The notes under the pieces were generated by a model. The model did not search any database. It was not told the DNA's origin and worked only from the letters and a program-made list of their open reading frames with translations. The translations under genes were made by a program, and so were the position numbers. 7,910 nucleotides of DNA from an uncultured Bacteroidales bacterium (GTDB lineage Bacteria; Bacteroidota; Bacteroidia; Bacteroidales; F082): assembly GCA_937926515.1 (NCBI GenBank), contig CALAZZ010000061.1:1-7910 (forward strand). Direction: 5' to 3'. Every line of letters starts with the position of its first letter. Position 1 is the stretch's first letter. Shown here in pieces: positions 1-6,083 of the stretch.

Positions 1-20
1 AACTATTTTAATCTTAAAAT

Positions 21-257
21 ATGGCTAAAGTAAGAGGTGCCATCGTAGTTGATGTCCAGAAATGTAAAGGTTGCGGCGTTTGCATACCGGCATGTCCGAC
101 ATCAGTTATTGAACTGGCCAAGGAGGTAAATGGTAAGGGATACCATTTTGCTTATATGGAGCATCCGGATGAATGCACCGGCTGTTCAAACTGTGCTATC
201 GTATGCCCCGATGGAGTAATCACTGTTTATAGGGTTAAGTTAAACAGTAACAAGTAA
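21..257 (+). CDS. korD: 2-oxoacid:ferredoxin oxidoreductase, delta subunit (2x[4Fe-4S] ferredoxin)
   Basis: This 78-residue protein is a small bacterial-type ferredoxin. Two CxxCxxCxxxC[P] motifs are visible, at C15/C18/C21/C25 and C52/C55/C58/C62, each followed by proline, as expected for two [4Fe-4S] clusters. In Kor/Vor/Por enzymes this subunit takes electrons from the thiamine-bound intermediate through the beta-subunit cluster and passes them to free ferredoxin in the cytoplasm. The assignment as a dedicated subunit, not a free ferredoxin, rests on context: the alpha, beta and gamma genes follow on the same strand, the first after 18 bp. The length is normal for the delta subunit (about 70-100 residues). 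The ATG at 21 is chosen because it is the first in frame and the motif spacing from the N-terminus is typical. No Shine-Dalgarno is seen in the 20 bases before it. The operon promoter must lie upstream of the window. In the archaeal Vor nomenclature the equivalent would be VorC. Confidence 0.9.
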   Translation: MAKVRGAIVVDVQKCKGCGVCIPACPTSVIELAKEVNGKGYHFAYMEHPDECTGCSNCAIVCPDGVITVYRVKLNSNK

Positions 258-275
258 AATATAAAATGTATAACA

Positions 276-1361
276 ATGGGTGAATTGAAACTAATGAAGG
301 GAAATGAAGCATTGGCCGAAGCTGCAATCAGGGCTGGAGCGGATGCCTACTTCGGATACCCCATCACACCTCAATCAGAGGTGATTGAATATCTAATGGC
401 TGAAAAGCCCCATGAACGCACCGGTATGGTCGTACTGCAGGCCGAAAGCGAGGTAGCAGCTATCAATATGATCTATGGTGCAGCTGGTGCAGGCAAAAAA
501 GTGATGACCTCATCATCCAGCCCCGGAATCAGCCTAAAGCAAGAAGGTTTGTCTTATATAGCAGGTGCAGAATTGCCTTGTGTTTATGCCAACGTAGTAC
601 GTGGAGGACCTGGCCTGGGCACCATTCAGCCATCGCAGGCTGATTATTTCCAAAGCACCAAAGGTGGTGGACACGGCGACTACAGACAAATTGTACTGGC
701 TCCTGCTTCAGTGCAGGAAATGGCTGATTTTGTAAAACTTGGCTTTGAATTGGCTTTTAAGTACCGCTTGCCTGTACTTATCCTTTCCGATGGAGTGATC
801 GGGCAAATGATGGAAAAAGTTGAACTTTTCGATCAGGTTCCAAGATTGACCGACAAAGAGATTGAGGAGAAATATCCATGGGCCACCACCGGAAGAAAAA
901 AAGGAACGGAACGAAGAGTCATCACTTCACTTGCCTTGCAAGCCCATGAAATGGAAGCACATAACCTGAAGTTACAAGCTAAATACAAGACGATCAGGGA
1001 AAATGAGGTGCGTTACGAAGCTATTAACTGTGATGATGCAGAATACATTCTCGTAGCCTACGGCTCCAGCGCACGTATTGCTCAAAAAACAGTTCAAATG
1101 GCTCGTCAAAAAGGCCTTAAGGTCGGCTTATTCAGGCTGATCACACTTTACCCTTTTCCGTCTGTTGATATGCAAGAATTGTGCAAACAGGGAGTTAAAG
1201 GGTTTTTAGCAGTTGAAATGAGTTCAGGGCAAATGGTTGAGGATGTTATGCTGGCTGTAAAAGGATGTGCCAAAGTGGCTCACTTTGGTCGTTTTGGTGG
1301 TGTAGTCCACACACCGGAAGAAGTGCTCAATGCTCTTGAACAAAAAATTATAGGAGGCTAG
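276..1361 (+). CDS. vorB: 2-oxoacid:ferredoxin oxidoreductase, alpha subunit (VorB / KorA-like; 3-methyl-2-oxobutanoate dehydrogenase subunit VorB family)
   Basis: This is the 361-residue alpha subunit of a CoA-acylating, ferredoxin-dependent 2-oxoacid oxidoreductase. The N-terminal pyrimidine-binding domain (about 1-240) has the family motif YPITPQSE (28-35), whose threonine contacts the 2-oxoacid in related enzymes. It also has QAESEVAA (55-62), in which E59 aligns with the glutamate that activates thiamine pyrophosphate. TSSSSPGIS (78-86), RGGPGLGT (109-116) and GGHGDY (131-136) are further family motifs. A transketolase-C-like domain follows (about 255-355), with the typical string ending LITLYPFPS (288-296). 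The length matches the VorB family (about 350-360). It lies 18 bp after the ferredoxin gene and 4 bp before the beta gene, so the subunits are probably co-translated. Automatic annotation usually calls this type VorB (branched-chain 2-oxoacids), but KorA (2-oxoglutarate) is a close relative and substrate cannot be settled from motifs. The ATG at 276 is the only plausible start, because an ATG at 266 meets a stop after one further codon. Confidence 0.92.
   Translation: MGELKLMKGNEALAEAAIRAGADAYFGYPITPQSEVIEYLMAEKPHERTGMVVLQAESEVAAINMIYGAAGAGKKVMTSSSSPGISLKQEGLSYIAGAELPCVYANVVRGGPGLGTIQPSQADYFQSTKGGGHGDYRQIVLAPASVQEMADFVKLGFELAFKYRLPVLILSDGVIGQMMEKVELFDQVPRLTDKEIEEKYPWATTGRKKGTERRVITSLALQAHEMEAHNLKLQAKYKTIRENEVRYEAINCDDAEYILVAYGSSARIAQKTVQMARQKGLKVGLFRLITLYPFPSVDMQELCKQGVKGFLAVEMSSGQMVEDVMLAVKGCAKVAHFGRFGGVVHTPEEVLNALEQKIIGG
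1352..1357 (+). promoter_or_regulatory. Strong Shine-Dalgarno (AGGAGG) for the beta-subunit gene
   Basis: A full AGGAGG lies 8 nt before the ATG at 1366, inside the last codons of the alpha gene, where it encodes the terminal Ile-Gly-Gly. Other starts in this window have only AT-rich leaders, which is usual in Bacteroidota. The site supports the start at 1366 and suggests translational coupling of alpha and beta, which need equal amounts. Confidence 0.75.
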
Positions 1362-1365
1362 TATC

Positions 1366-2154
1366 ATGACCAACATAAGTTTGGAAGAAATCATAAAACC
1401 TGAAAATCTGGTTTACGAGAAAACAAAACTCATGACTGACAATGTGCTCAGCTATTGTCCGGGCTGCGGGCATGGTACAGCGCATCGTATTGCCATGGAA
1501 ATCATAGAAGAACTCGACCTGCAAGAGCAAACCATTGGCATTGCTCCGGTAGGATGTTCAGTGCTCGCATACGATTTTATGAATATTGACATGCAACAAG
1601 CAGCACACGGGCGCGCTCCGGCAGTCGCAACAGGCATCAAGCGTGTGTACCCGGATAAGATCGTTTTCACATACCAGGGTGATGGTGACCTGGCAGCCAT
1701 CGGTACGGCCGAGACCATCCACGCCTGCAACCGTGGTGAAAATATTACCATCATATTTATAAACAATGGTATTTATGGAATGACCGGTGGCCAGATGGCA
1801 CCCACTACCATTCCCGGAATGAAATCATCCACCTCACCCTACGGGCGTGATATAAAACTAATGGGAAACCCACTGAAGATGACCGAATTGGTTGCCCATT
1901 TACCCGGTACCTATTTTGTTACGCGTCAAGCAGTGCATACACCCTCAGCTGTTCGCAAAGCCAAACGTGCTATCCGAAAAGCATTCGAAAACCAACGGGA
2001 TAAAAAACCGGGCGTAAGTTTTGTTGAAATTGTTTCGAACTGTAATTCAGGATGGAAAATGACGCCCACCGACGCCAATAAGTGGATGGAAGAAAATATG
2101 TTTCCCTACTACCCGCTTGGCGACATAAAAGTAGATGGTGAGCTTGTTAAGTAA
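1366..2154 (+). CDS. korB: 2-oxoacid:ferredoxin oxidoreductase, beta subunit (thiamine pyrophosphate-binding)
   Basis: This 262-residue subunit binds the diphosphate end of thiamine pyrophosphate and carries a proximal [4Fe-4S] cluster. Visible motifs are YCPGCGHG (30-37), HGR (81-83), and the thiamine-pyrophosphate signature from GDGD (105-108) to the NN pair at 133-134, which places Mg and diphosphate. Four cysteines, C31, C34, C64 (in PVGCS) and C226 (in SNCNSGW), match the pattern that ligates the cluster in two-subunit archaeal 2-oxoacid oxidoreductases, so the electron path appears intact. The length is usual for stand-alone beta subunits (about 250-290). The start at 1366 is supported by an AGGAGG 8 nt upstream. 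It follows the alpha gene by 4 bp and precedes the gamma gene by 17 bp. With the alpha subunit it forms the active site that decarboxylates the 2-oxoacid and makes acyl-CoA. It is a VorA-type beta half in the alternative nomenclature. Confidence 0.92.
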   Translation: MTNISLEEIIKPENLVYEKTKLMTDNVLSYCPGCGHGTAHRIAMEIIEELDLQEQTIGIAPVGCSVLAYDFMNIDMQQAAHGRAPAVATGIKRVYPDKIVFTYQGDGDLAAIGTAETIHACNRGENITIIFINNGIYGMTGGQMAPTTIPGMKSSTSPYGRDIKLMGNPLKMTELVAHLPGTYFVTRQAVHTPSAVRKAKRAIRKAFENQRDKKPGVSFVEIVSNCNSGWKMTPTDANKWMEENMFPYYPLGDIKVDGELVK

Positions 2155-2171
2155 CTTTAAAAAATTGAATC

Positions 2172-2726
2172 ATGACTGAAGAATTAATCATCGCAGGTTT
2201 TGGAGGACAGGGTGTGCTTTCAATGGGTAAAATTCTGGCATATAGCGGGATCATGCAAGATCAGGAAGTAAGCTGGATGCCATCGTACGGGCCTGAAATG
2301 CGTGGCGGAACTGCAAATGTAACTGTCATTGTGAGTGATGAACGCATCAGCAGCCCCATATTAACCATTTTTGATACAGCCATTATCCTGAACCAGCAAT
2401 CCATGGATAAATTTGAAAAGAGCGTAAGACCAGGAGGAACACTCATTTATGACCCCAATGGTATAACCAGGCATCCTGAAAGAACGGATATCAACATTTA
2501 TCAAATAGAAGGCGCCAGGCTGGCATCTGAGATGGGTAACACCAAGATATTCAATATGGTGGTACTGGGAGCTTACCTAAAGGTGAATCCCATTGTTAAA
2601 CTCGAAAATGTGATCAAAGGGTTAAAAAATTCACTTCCGGCAAGATATCACAAACTTATTCCTCTCAATGAAGATGCCATAAATACGGGTATGAAAAATG
2701 TGGTTGACATGCATATACTGAACTGA
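2172..2726 (+). CDS. korC: 2-oxoacid:ferredoxin oxidoreductase, gamma subunit
   Basis: This 184-residue protein is the gamma subunit of the same complex. It has the glycine-rich opening GFGGQGV (9-15) and the motif PSYGPEMRGG (37-46), both hallmarks of the pyruvate/2-oxoacid ferredoxin oxidoreductase gamma domain. That domain contributes to CoA binding and packs against the alpha subunit. The length is standard for a free gamma subunit (about 175-200). In Methanothermobacter-type Vor enzymes I recall this domain being fused to beta in one polypeptide; here it is separate and 17 bp downstream of beta. No Shine-Dalgarno precedes the ATG, only an A-rich leader. It is the last gene of the operon, and an intrinsic terminator follows 69 bp later. 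Confidence 0.9.
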   Translation: MTEELIIAGFGGQGVLSMGKILAYSGIMQDQEVSWMPSYGPEMRGGTANVTVIVSDERISSPILTIFDTAIILNQQSMDKFEKSVRPGGTLIYDPNGITRHPERTDINIYQIEGARLASEMGNTKIFNMVVLGAYLKVNPIVKLENVIKGLKNSLPARYHKLIPLNEDAINTGMKNVVDMHILN

Positions 2727-2795
2727 TATCTTAACTTGGAACAACTGATGCAATAGGCTCAAACCAATAAAACCAAACCGGTTATTAATAAAATT

Positions 2796-2826
2796 GCCCT
2801 CACCTAAATACATGAGGGCTTTTTTT
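2796..2826 (+). terminator. Intrinsic terminator of the 2-oxoacid oxidoreductase operon
   Basis: A perfect 7-bp stem, GCCCTCA (2796-2802) with TGAGGGC (2813-2819), encloses a 10-nt loop and runs directly into seven T residues (2820-2826). It sits between korC and the next gene, which has its own promoter, so it most likely ends the korDABC transcript. The other strand also has a T-rich stretch after the stem, but no gene converges here. Confidence 0.9.
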
Positions 2827-2861
2827 ATGTTCAAAACAAGAAGCAAAAGTACAAATTTTCA

Positions 2862-2869
2862 CACCTTTG
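2862..2869 (+). promoter_or_regulatory. Bacteroidota -7 promoter element for the TIGR02757 gene
   Basis: CACCTTTG matches the Bacteroidota sigma-A -7 consensus TAnnTTTG at all defined positions but the first. The final G is 4 nt before the ATG at 2874, so transcription would start about at the start codon, giving a leaderless or almost leaderless message. GCAAAAGT at 2843-2850 is a near-perfect inverted copy of ACCTTTGC at 2863-2870, a symmetry often seen at promoters of this phylum. No good -33 TTTG is visible. Confidence 0.5.
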
Positions 2870-2873
2870 CTCC

Positions 2874-3665
2874 ATGAAGCGAATGCCTATAAACCAATAC
2901 AAGGAGCTGCTTGATGATGTGGCGAACCGGTTTAATAATTCTGATTTTATTAAAGACGATCCGATCAGCATCCCACATCAATACAAAATGAAAGAAGATA
3001 TTGAGATTGCCGGTTTTTTTGCTGCAATTATGGCATGGGGGAAGCGAAGCACTGCTGTATCGAAATGCAAGAGCCTTCTTGATTTGATGGGCAATGAGCC
3101 TTATCGCTTCCTGGAAACGGCCAGTCCTAACGAACTGAATGCATTGTCACGATTCAAACATCGCACCCTCAATGGTGATGATGTTGCCACACTCATCAAT
3201 AGCCTTAGAATGATCTACCTTAATCATGGCGGACTTGAAGAAGTGTTCACCCAAGGGTTTAGAGAAAAAGACGCATGGCAGGCCCTGATCAATTTGAACA
3301 AGGTCATGTTCGGCTACCCCCATCTGAACAGAACTCGAAAGCATATTCCAAATCCTGAAAAAGGCTCCGCAGCAAAGCGTTTGAATATGTACCTGCGTTG
3401 GATGGTGAGAAAAGACGAAAAGGGCGTTGATTTCGGCATCTGGAGTGGCATTTCACCTGCTCAATTATTATGTCCATTAGATGTGCACGTAGCAAAAACT
3501 GCCAGACGACTTGGTTTGCTCGAACGAAGCTACAATGACAGGAAAGCGGTGGATGAACTTACATGCAATTTACGTTTACTCGATCCCACAGATCCGGTCA
3601 GGTATGATTTTGCACTTTTTGGGATGAGTATGTTTGAGCGTAAAAGCAGTAATTTTAGCAGTTAA
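2874..3665 (+). CDS. TIGR02757 / DUF2400 family protein
   Basis: This 263-residue protein is recognised as TIGR02757 (DUF2400), common in Bacteroidota and some other bacteria and without a defined reaction. Family features are the N-terminal stretch with a conserved DDP (28-30) and the FAAIMAWGKR segment (49-58). Others are the LNMYLRWMVRKD block (170-181), LCPLDVHVAKTARRLGLL (199-216) and LDPTDPVRYDFALFG (236-250). The length is usual for the family (about 250-260). No signal peptide or membrane helix is seen, so it is probably cytoplasmic and mostly helical. The segment around D203 resembles the catalytic-aspartate region of helix-hairpin-helix DNA glycosylases; this is my inference, not an established function. 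A promoter lies just before the start and a terminator upstream separates it from the operon. A second in-frame ATG at 2883 could be the real start if the transcript begins downstream of 2874. Confidence 0.85.
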   Translation: MKRMPINQYKELLDDVANRFNNSDFIKDDPISIPHQYKMKEDIEIAGFFAAIMAWGKRSTAVSKCKSLLDLMGNEPYRFLETASPNELNALSRFKHRTLNGDDVATLINSLRMIYLNHGGLEEVFTQGFREKDAWQALINLNKVMFGYPHLNRTRKHIPNPEKGSAAKRLNMYLRWMVRKDEKGVDFGIWSGISPAQLLCPLDVHVAKTARRLGLLERSYNDRKAVDELTCNLRLLDPTDPVRYDFALFGMSMFERKSSNFSS

Positions 3666-3701
3666 AATACGAAAAGCATTCTTGTAAAATCGACTTTTTG
3701 G

Positions 3702-3709
3702 TACATTTA
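3702..3709 (+). promoter_or_regulatory. Possible -7 promoter element for the ion-channel gene
   Basis: TACATTTA differs from the Bacteroidota consensus TAnnTTTG only in the last base. A TTG lies at 3682-3684, 17 nt upstream, slightly closer than the usual -33 spacing. The ATG at 3731 would be about 15 nt after the expected transcript start. The call is weak, because the 65-bp gap is AT-rich and such matches arise by chance. Confidence 0.25.
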
Positions 3710-3730
3710 CCATTTAAAACAAAAAAAATA

Positions 3731-4552
3731 ATGGAAGCTCAAGGTAAAGCACCTGAATGGAAAGAAAAATTGCGGGTCATCATTTTTGAACATCATACCC
3801 GCGCGGGTCGCCTCTTTGATGAATTTCTTTTAGTGATTATCTTGCTTAGTGTATTTGTGGTATTTCTAGATAGCATACAAAATTACCACCTTAAATACGA
3901 AGACCTATTTCTTTCATTAGAATGGGGATTCACTATAATATTCACGATAGAATATATCATTCGAATTGTGATCTCTCGCAACAAGATCAGATATATCACC
4001 AGCTTTTATGGCATCATTGATTTTCTGTCCATTATTCCAACCTACCTCAGCCTTATTTATGCGGGATATCAGTTCCTGATCATTATTCGCATCCTTCGAC
4101 TATTGCGTGTTTTCAGAATACTGAAGCTTGTCCGGTTTACCTATGCCTCCATTTACTTGCTTCACGCCTTCAAGCATTCCAGGGAAAAAATTATTATCTT
4201 TTTCGGTGCAGTATTGATAACAGTGACAATTGTGGGTGCCATTATGTATCTTATAGAAGGACCTGAAAACGGATTTAAGAGCATCCCCCAGAGCATCTAC
4301 TGGGCCATCGTAACCATTACCACAGTTGGATTTGGTGACATCACACCATCAACAGCTCTTGGTCAGATCATTGCATCATTTCTTATGATGACAGGTTATG
4401 CCATCATTGCTGTACCTACAGGAATCGTAACTGCTGAAATGACGCGCGAGCGACACAAGCTAAGTGATAAAGCTGTGGTAATTTGCGACGATTGCAAGGA
4501 GAAAAATGAAATTGATGCCCGCTTCTGCAAGCAATGTGGTGCCAAATTGTAA
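3731..4552 (+). CDS. Voltage-gated potassium channel-like ion transporter with C-terminal zinc ribbon
   Basis: This 273-residue inner-membrane protein has the full six-helix voltage-gated channel layout. S1 is at about 31-48, S2 about 62-82 and S3 about 93-111 (with acidic D97). The S4 sensor is at about 115-136, with a basic residue every third position (R120, R123, R126, R129, K132, R135). S5 is at about 153-175. The pore helix ends in the potassium selectivity filter TTVGFGD (197-203), and S6 spans about 210-236. The filter indicates K+ selectivity. The short C-terminal tail ends in a rubredoxin-like zinc ribbon, C252xxC255 and C266xxC269. Four subunits would form one pore. The ATG at 3731 is preferred; the frame can be opened to a TTG at 3698, but that adds eleven unlikely residues and lies in the promoter-like gap. 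It faces the lipoprotein gene tail to tail, 22 bp away. Physiological role is unknown. Confidence 0.88.
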   Translation: MEAQGKAPEWKEKLRVIIFEHHTRAGRLFDEFLLVIILLSVFVVFLDSIQNYHLKYEDLFLSLEWGFTIIFTIEYIIRIVISRNKIRYITSFYGIIDFLSIIPTYLSLIYAGYQFLIIIRILRLLRVFRILKLVRFTYASIYLLHAFKHSREKIIIFFGAVLITVTIVGAIMYLIEGPENGFKSIPQSIYWAIVTITTVGFGDITPSTALGQIIASFLMMTGYAIIAVPTGIVTAEMTRERHKLSDKAVVICDDCKEKNEIDARFCKQCGAKL

Positions 4553-4574
4553 GCAAAGAAAATATCCTCTATGG

Positions 4575-4967
4575 TTATTTAGATGAGATATTGATTGTGT
4601 GTTCAGCATTGAACATGGCACCAAGATACTCACCGCTTCTCACTTTACCTGCAATCGTAAAAGACCAGGTACCGGCAGAAAAGTTAAATTGTTCATTAAA
4701 GGTGAATAGCACATTCCTGCTTAGCATCAGTGGGCCTTCAAACTCCTGGGCAGCCTGAAGAGTTGGAGGAGAAACTAGGATTGAATTGATTTCAACATCA
4801 TCAGTCGTACAACTGATTAAAAAATTAAGGTTATTGCCGGCTCTTTCATAAGCAATGGAGAAATCCGGGGTATAGGTTACCGGTTCAGGCTCCTCCTTTT
4901 CACAGGAAGAAAAAATGAATAGACAAAAAACACTTAATAAGCTGACAAATAAACTAGCAGGCTTCAT
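4575..4967 (-). CDS. Small lipoprotein of unknown function, probably surface-exposed
   Basis: This 130-residue protein is not recognised as a named family. It begins with a lipoprotein signal peptide: a positive residue at K2, a hydrophobic stretch (about 5-19) and the lipobox FSSC ending at C22, the expected lipidation site. The mature N-terminus reads CEKEEPEP; the K-E-E just after the cysteine fits the Bacteroidota lipoprotein export signal (K followed by two acidic residues), so the protein may be displayed on the cell surface. The mature part of about 109 residues has no other cysteine pair or repeat apart from an isolated C53-like position, and alternates hydrophobic and polar residues as in a single beta-sandwich domain. 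The start is fixed by the signal peptide. A perfect TAnnTTTG element precedes it, so it is probably transcribed alone. The gene is convergent with the channel gene. Confidence 0.75.
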   Translation of the reverse strand: MKPASLFVSLLSVFCLFIFSSCEKEEPEPVTYTPDFSIAYERAGNNLNFLISCTTDDVEINSILVSPPTLQAAQEFEGPLMLSRNVLFTFNEQFNFSAGTWSFTIAGKVRSGEYLGAMFNAEHTINISSK

Positions 4968-4986
4968 TCCAATCGATTTGATTTTA

Positions 4987-4994
4987 CAAAAATA
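4987..4994 (-). promoter_or_regulatory. Bacteroidota -7 promoter element for the lipoprotein gene
   Basis: Read on the minus strand, this is TATTTTTG, a perfect match to TAnnTTTG. It ends 19 nt before the ATG at 4967, which would give a leader of roughly 10-15 nt. No convincing -33 TTTG is seen further upstream, where the DNA is the 3' flank of fabI. Confidence 0.5.
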
Positions 4995-5076
4995 GTTGAA
5001 ATAACAGTCGCCACGTGAAATCAGTTGGGAGAAACAGGCGCATTAGCAGCTGCTTGCTTGAAACTATGCGGTAAAA

Positions 5077-5940
5077 TTATTCTTCGCCTGTGGGTAAGCC
5101 CACGTTGTCTTCACATCCACAGGTAAAGCTTCGGTTATACATCTCCATAGCTTTGAGACTCATACCCATACTTGAAAATCCTCCATCATGAAAAAGGTTC
5201 TGCATGGTGACCTTGCGGGTAAGGTCAGAAAACAAGGTGATGCAATAATCAGCACACTCATCTGCGGTTGCGTTGCCCAATGGCGACATTCGCTCAGTGA
5301 AGTCCATCAGCCCGGTAAACCCTTTCACGCCGCTGCCTGCGGTTGTGGGTGTGGGCGATTGAGAAATGGTATTCACCCTGATTTTCTTTTCACGGCCATA
5401 GATATACCCAAAGCTACGAGCTATGCTCTCGAGCAATGCTTTTGCGTCAGCCATATCATTATACCCATATAGCGTCCGCTGTGCTGCAATATAGGATATG
5501 GCAAGCACTGAGCCCCAATCGTTAATGGCATCAAGCTTGCTGGCCACCTGAAGCATCTTATGAAAAGAAATGGCTGAAATGTCCATGGTTTTCATATAGA
5601 AATCATGACTTAAATCGTTGTATACTTTTTTCTTACGAACGTTTAAAGACATCCCGATCGAATGTAGAATAAAGTCAACCTTACCGTCAAAAACTTCCAG
5701 GGAGGTATTAAACACATTATTCAGATCATCCACAGAAGTGGCATCAGCCGGGATGATCGTGGCGTTTGTCTTTGCTGCCAATTCATCAAGTTCCCCAAAG
5801 CGGAGGGCGGTTGGTGTATTGCTAAGTGTAAACCGGGCACCTTCCTCGTAAGCACGCTCAGCGACTTTCCAGGCAATGGATTTATGGTCAAGGGCACCGA
5901 AAATAATACCCTTTTTCCCTTTAAGTAAATTGTAAGCCAT
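5077..5940 (-). CDS. fabI: Enoyl-[acyl-carrier-protein] reductase (NADH), FabI
   Basis: FabI catalyses the last step of each fatty-acid elongation round in the cytoplasm, reducing trans-2-enoyl-ACP with NAD(P)H. The 287-residue protein has the Rossmann-type opening GIIFGALDHKSIAWK (11-25), matching the divergent nucleotide-binding loop of FabI (G...SIA), and HSIG (93-96). The catalytic pair fits Y160-x6-K167, with the second conserved tyrosine Y150 ten residues earlier, as in E. coli FabI (Y146, Y156, K163). SPTPTTAGSGVKGF (195-208) is the substrate-binding loop and HDGGFSSMGM (251-260) the C-terminal motif. The N-terminus and the roughly 25-residue tail, which contains CGC (274-276), are usual for Bacteroidota FabI and make it longer than the E. 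coli enzyme (262). FabI is the target of triclosan and related inhibitors. A perfect TAnnTTTG element lies 41 bp upstream. recN lies upstream on the same strand, an order I recall from other Bacteroidota. Confidence 0.95.
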   Translation of the reverse strand: MAYNLLKGKKGIIFGALDHKSIAWKVAERAYEEGARFTLSNTPTALRFGELDELAAKTNATIIPADATSVDDLNNVFNTSLEVFDGKVDFILHSIGMSLNVRKKKVYNDLSHDFYMKTMDISAISFHKMLQVASKLDAINDWGSVLAISYIAAQRTLYGYNDMADAKALLESIARSFGYIYGREKKIRVNTISQSPTPTTAGSGVKGFTGLMDFTERMSPLGNATADECADYCITLFSDLTRKVTMQNLFHDGGFSSMGMSLKAMEMYNRSFTCGCEDNVGLPTGEE

Positions 5941-5959
5941 ATTTATTTTGAAATGGTTA

Positions 5960-5982
5960 GCAGCTATTTTTAAACAAGCTGC
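5960..5982. repeat. Short inverted repeat in the fabI leader/promoter
   Basis: GCAGCT (5960-5965) and AGCTGC (5977-5982) form a 6-bp inverted repeat with an 11-bp A/T-only-plus-one-C spacer. It touches the last base of the fabI -7 element and spans the expected transcript start. That position suits an operator better than a hairpin in the message. No regulator is identified, and a 6-bp repeat may be chance. Confidence 0.35.
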
Positions 5983-5989
5983 AAATATA
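5982..5989 (-). promoter_or_regulatory. Bacteroidota -7 promoter element for fabI
   Basis: Minus-strand TATATTTG is a perfect match to TAnnTTTG. About 21 nt further upstream is TTTA, one base from the -33 TTTG consensus, so the spacing is near the expected one. Transcription would begin around 5975, giving a leader of about 35 nt before the ATG at 5940. This suggests that fabI does not depend on read-through from recN. Confidence 0.6.
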
Positions 5990-6083
5990 CAATTTTGAAT
6001 AGAATGTGTCTAAATAAGTATTCTCCTTATAGTGTTTACCTTATTAAAATGAAGCAAATAAATTTTAGGACTAATTGGTGTCT

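Noticed and set aside
1452..1766. Minus-strand open frame of 104 codons within the beta-subunit gene
   Set aside because: It is antisense to conserved thiamine-pyrophosphate and cluster motifs and shows no recognisable family.
3698..3730. Upstream TTG extension of the channel protein
   Set aside because: It would add eleven residues unlike channel N-termini and would overlap the only promoter-like element in the gap; the ATG at 3731 is better placed.
4534..4758. Plus-strand open frame overlapping the end of the channel gene and antisense to the lipoprotein
   Set aside because: The minus-strand frame has a textbook lipoprotein signal and a promoter element; this one has neither and overlaps the zinc-ribbon codons.
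5045..5054. 10-bp perfect palindrome AGCAGCTGCT downstream of fabI
   Set aside because: It has no loop and no T-run, so it is not a terminator, and no regulatory role is suggested at a 3' flank.
5188..5472. Plus-strand open frame of 94 codons opposite fabI
   Set aside because: It lies wholly antisense to the clearly recognised FabI and its translation is not protein-like.
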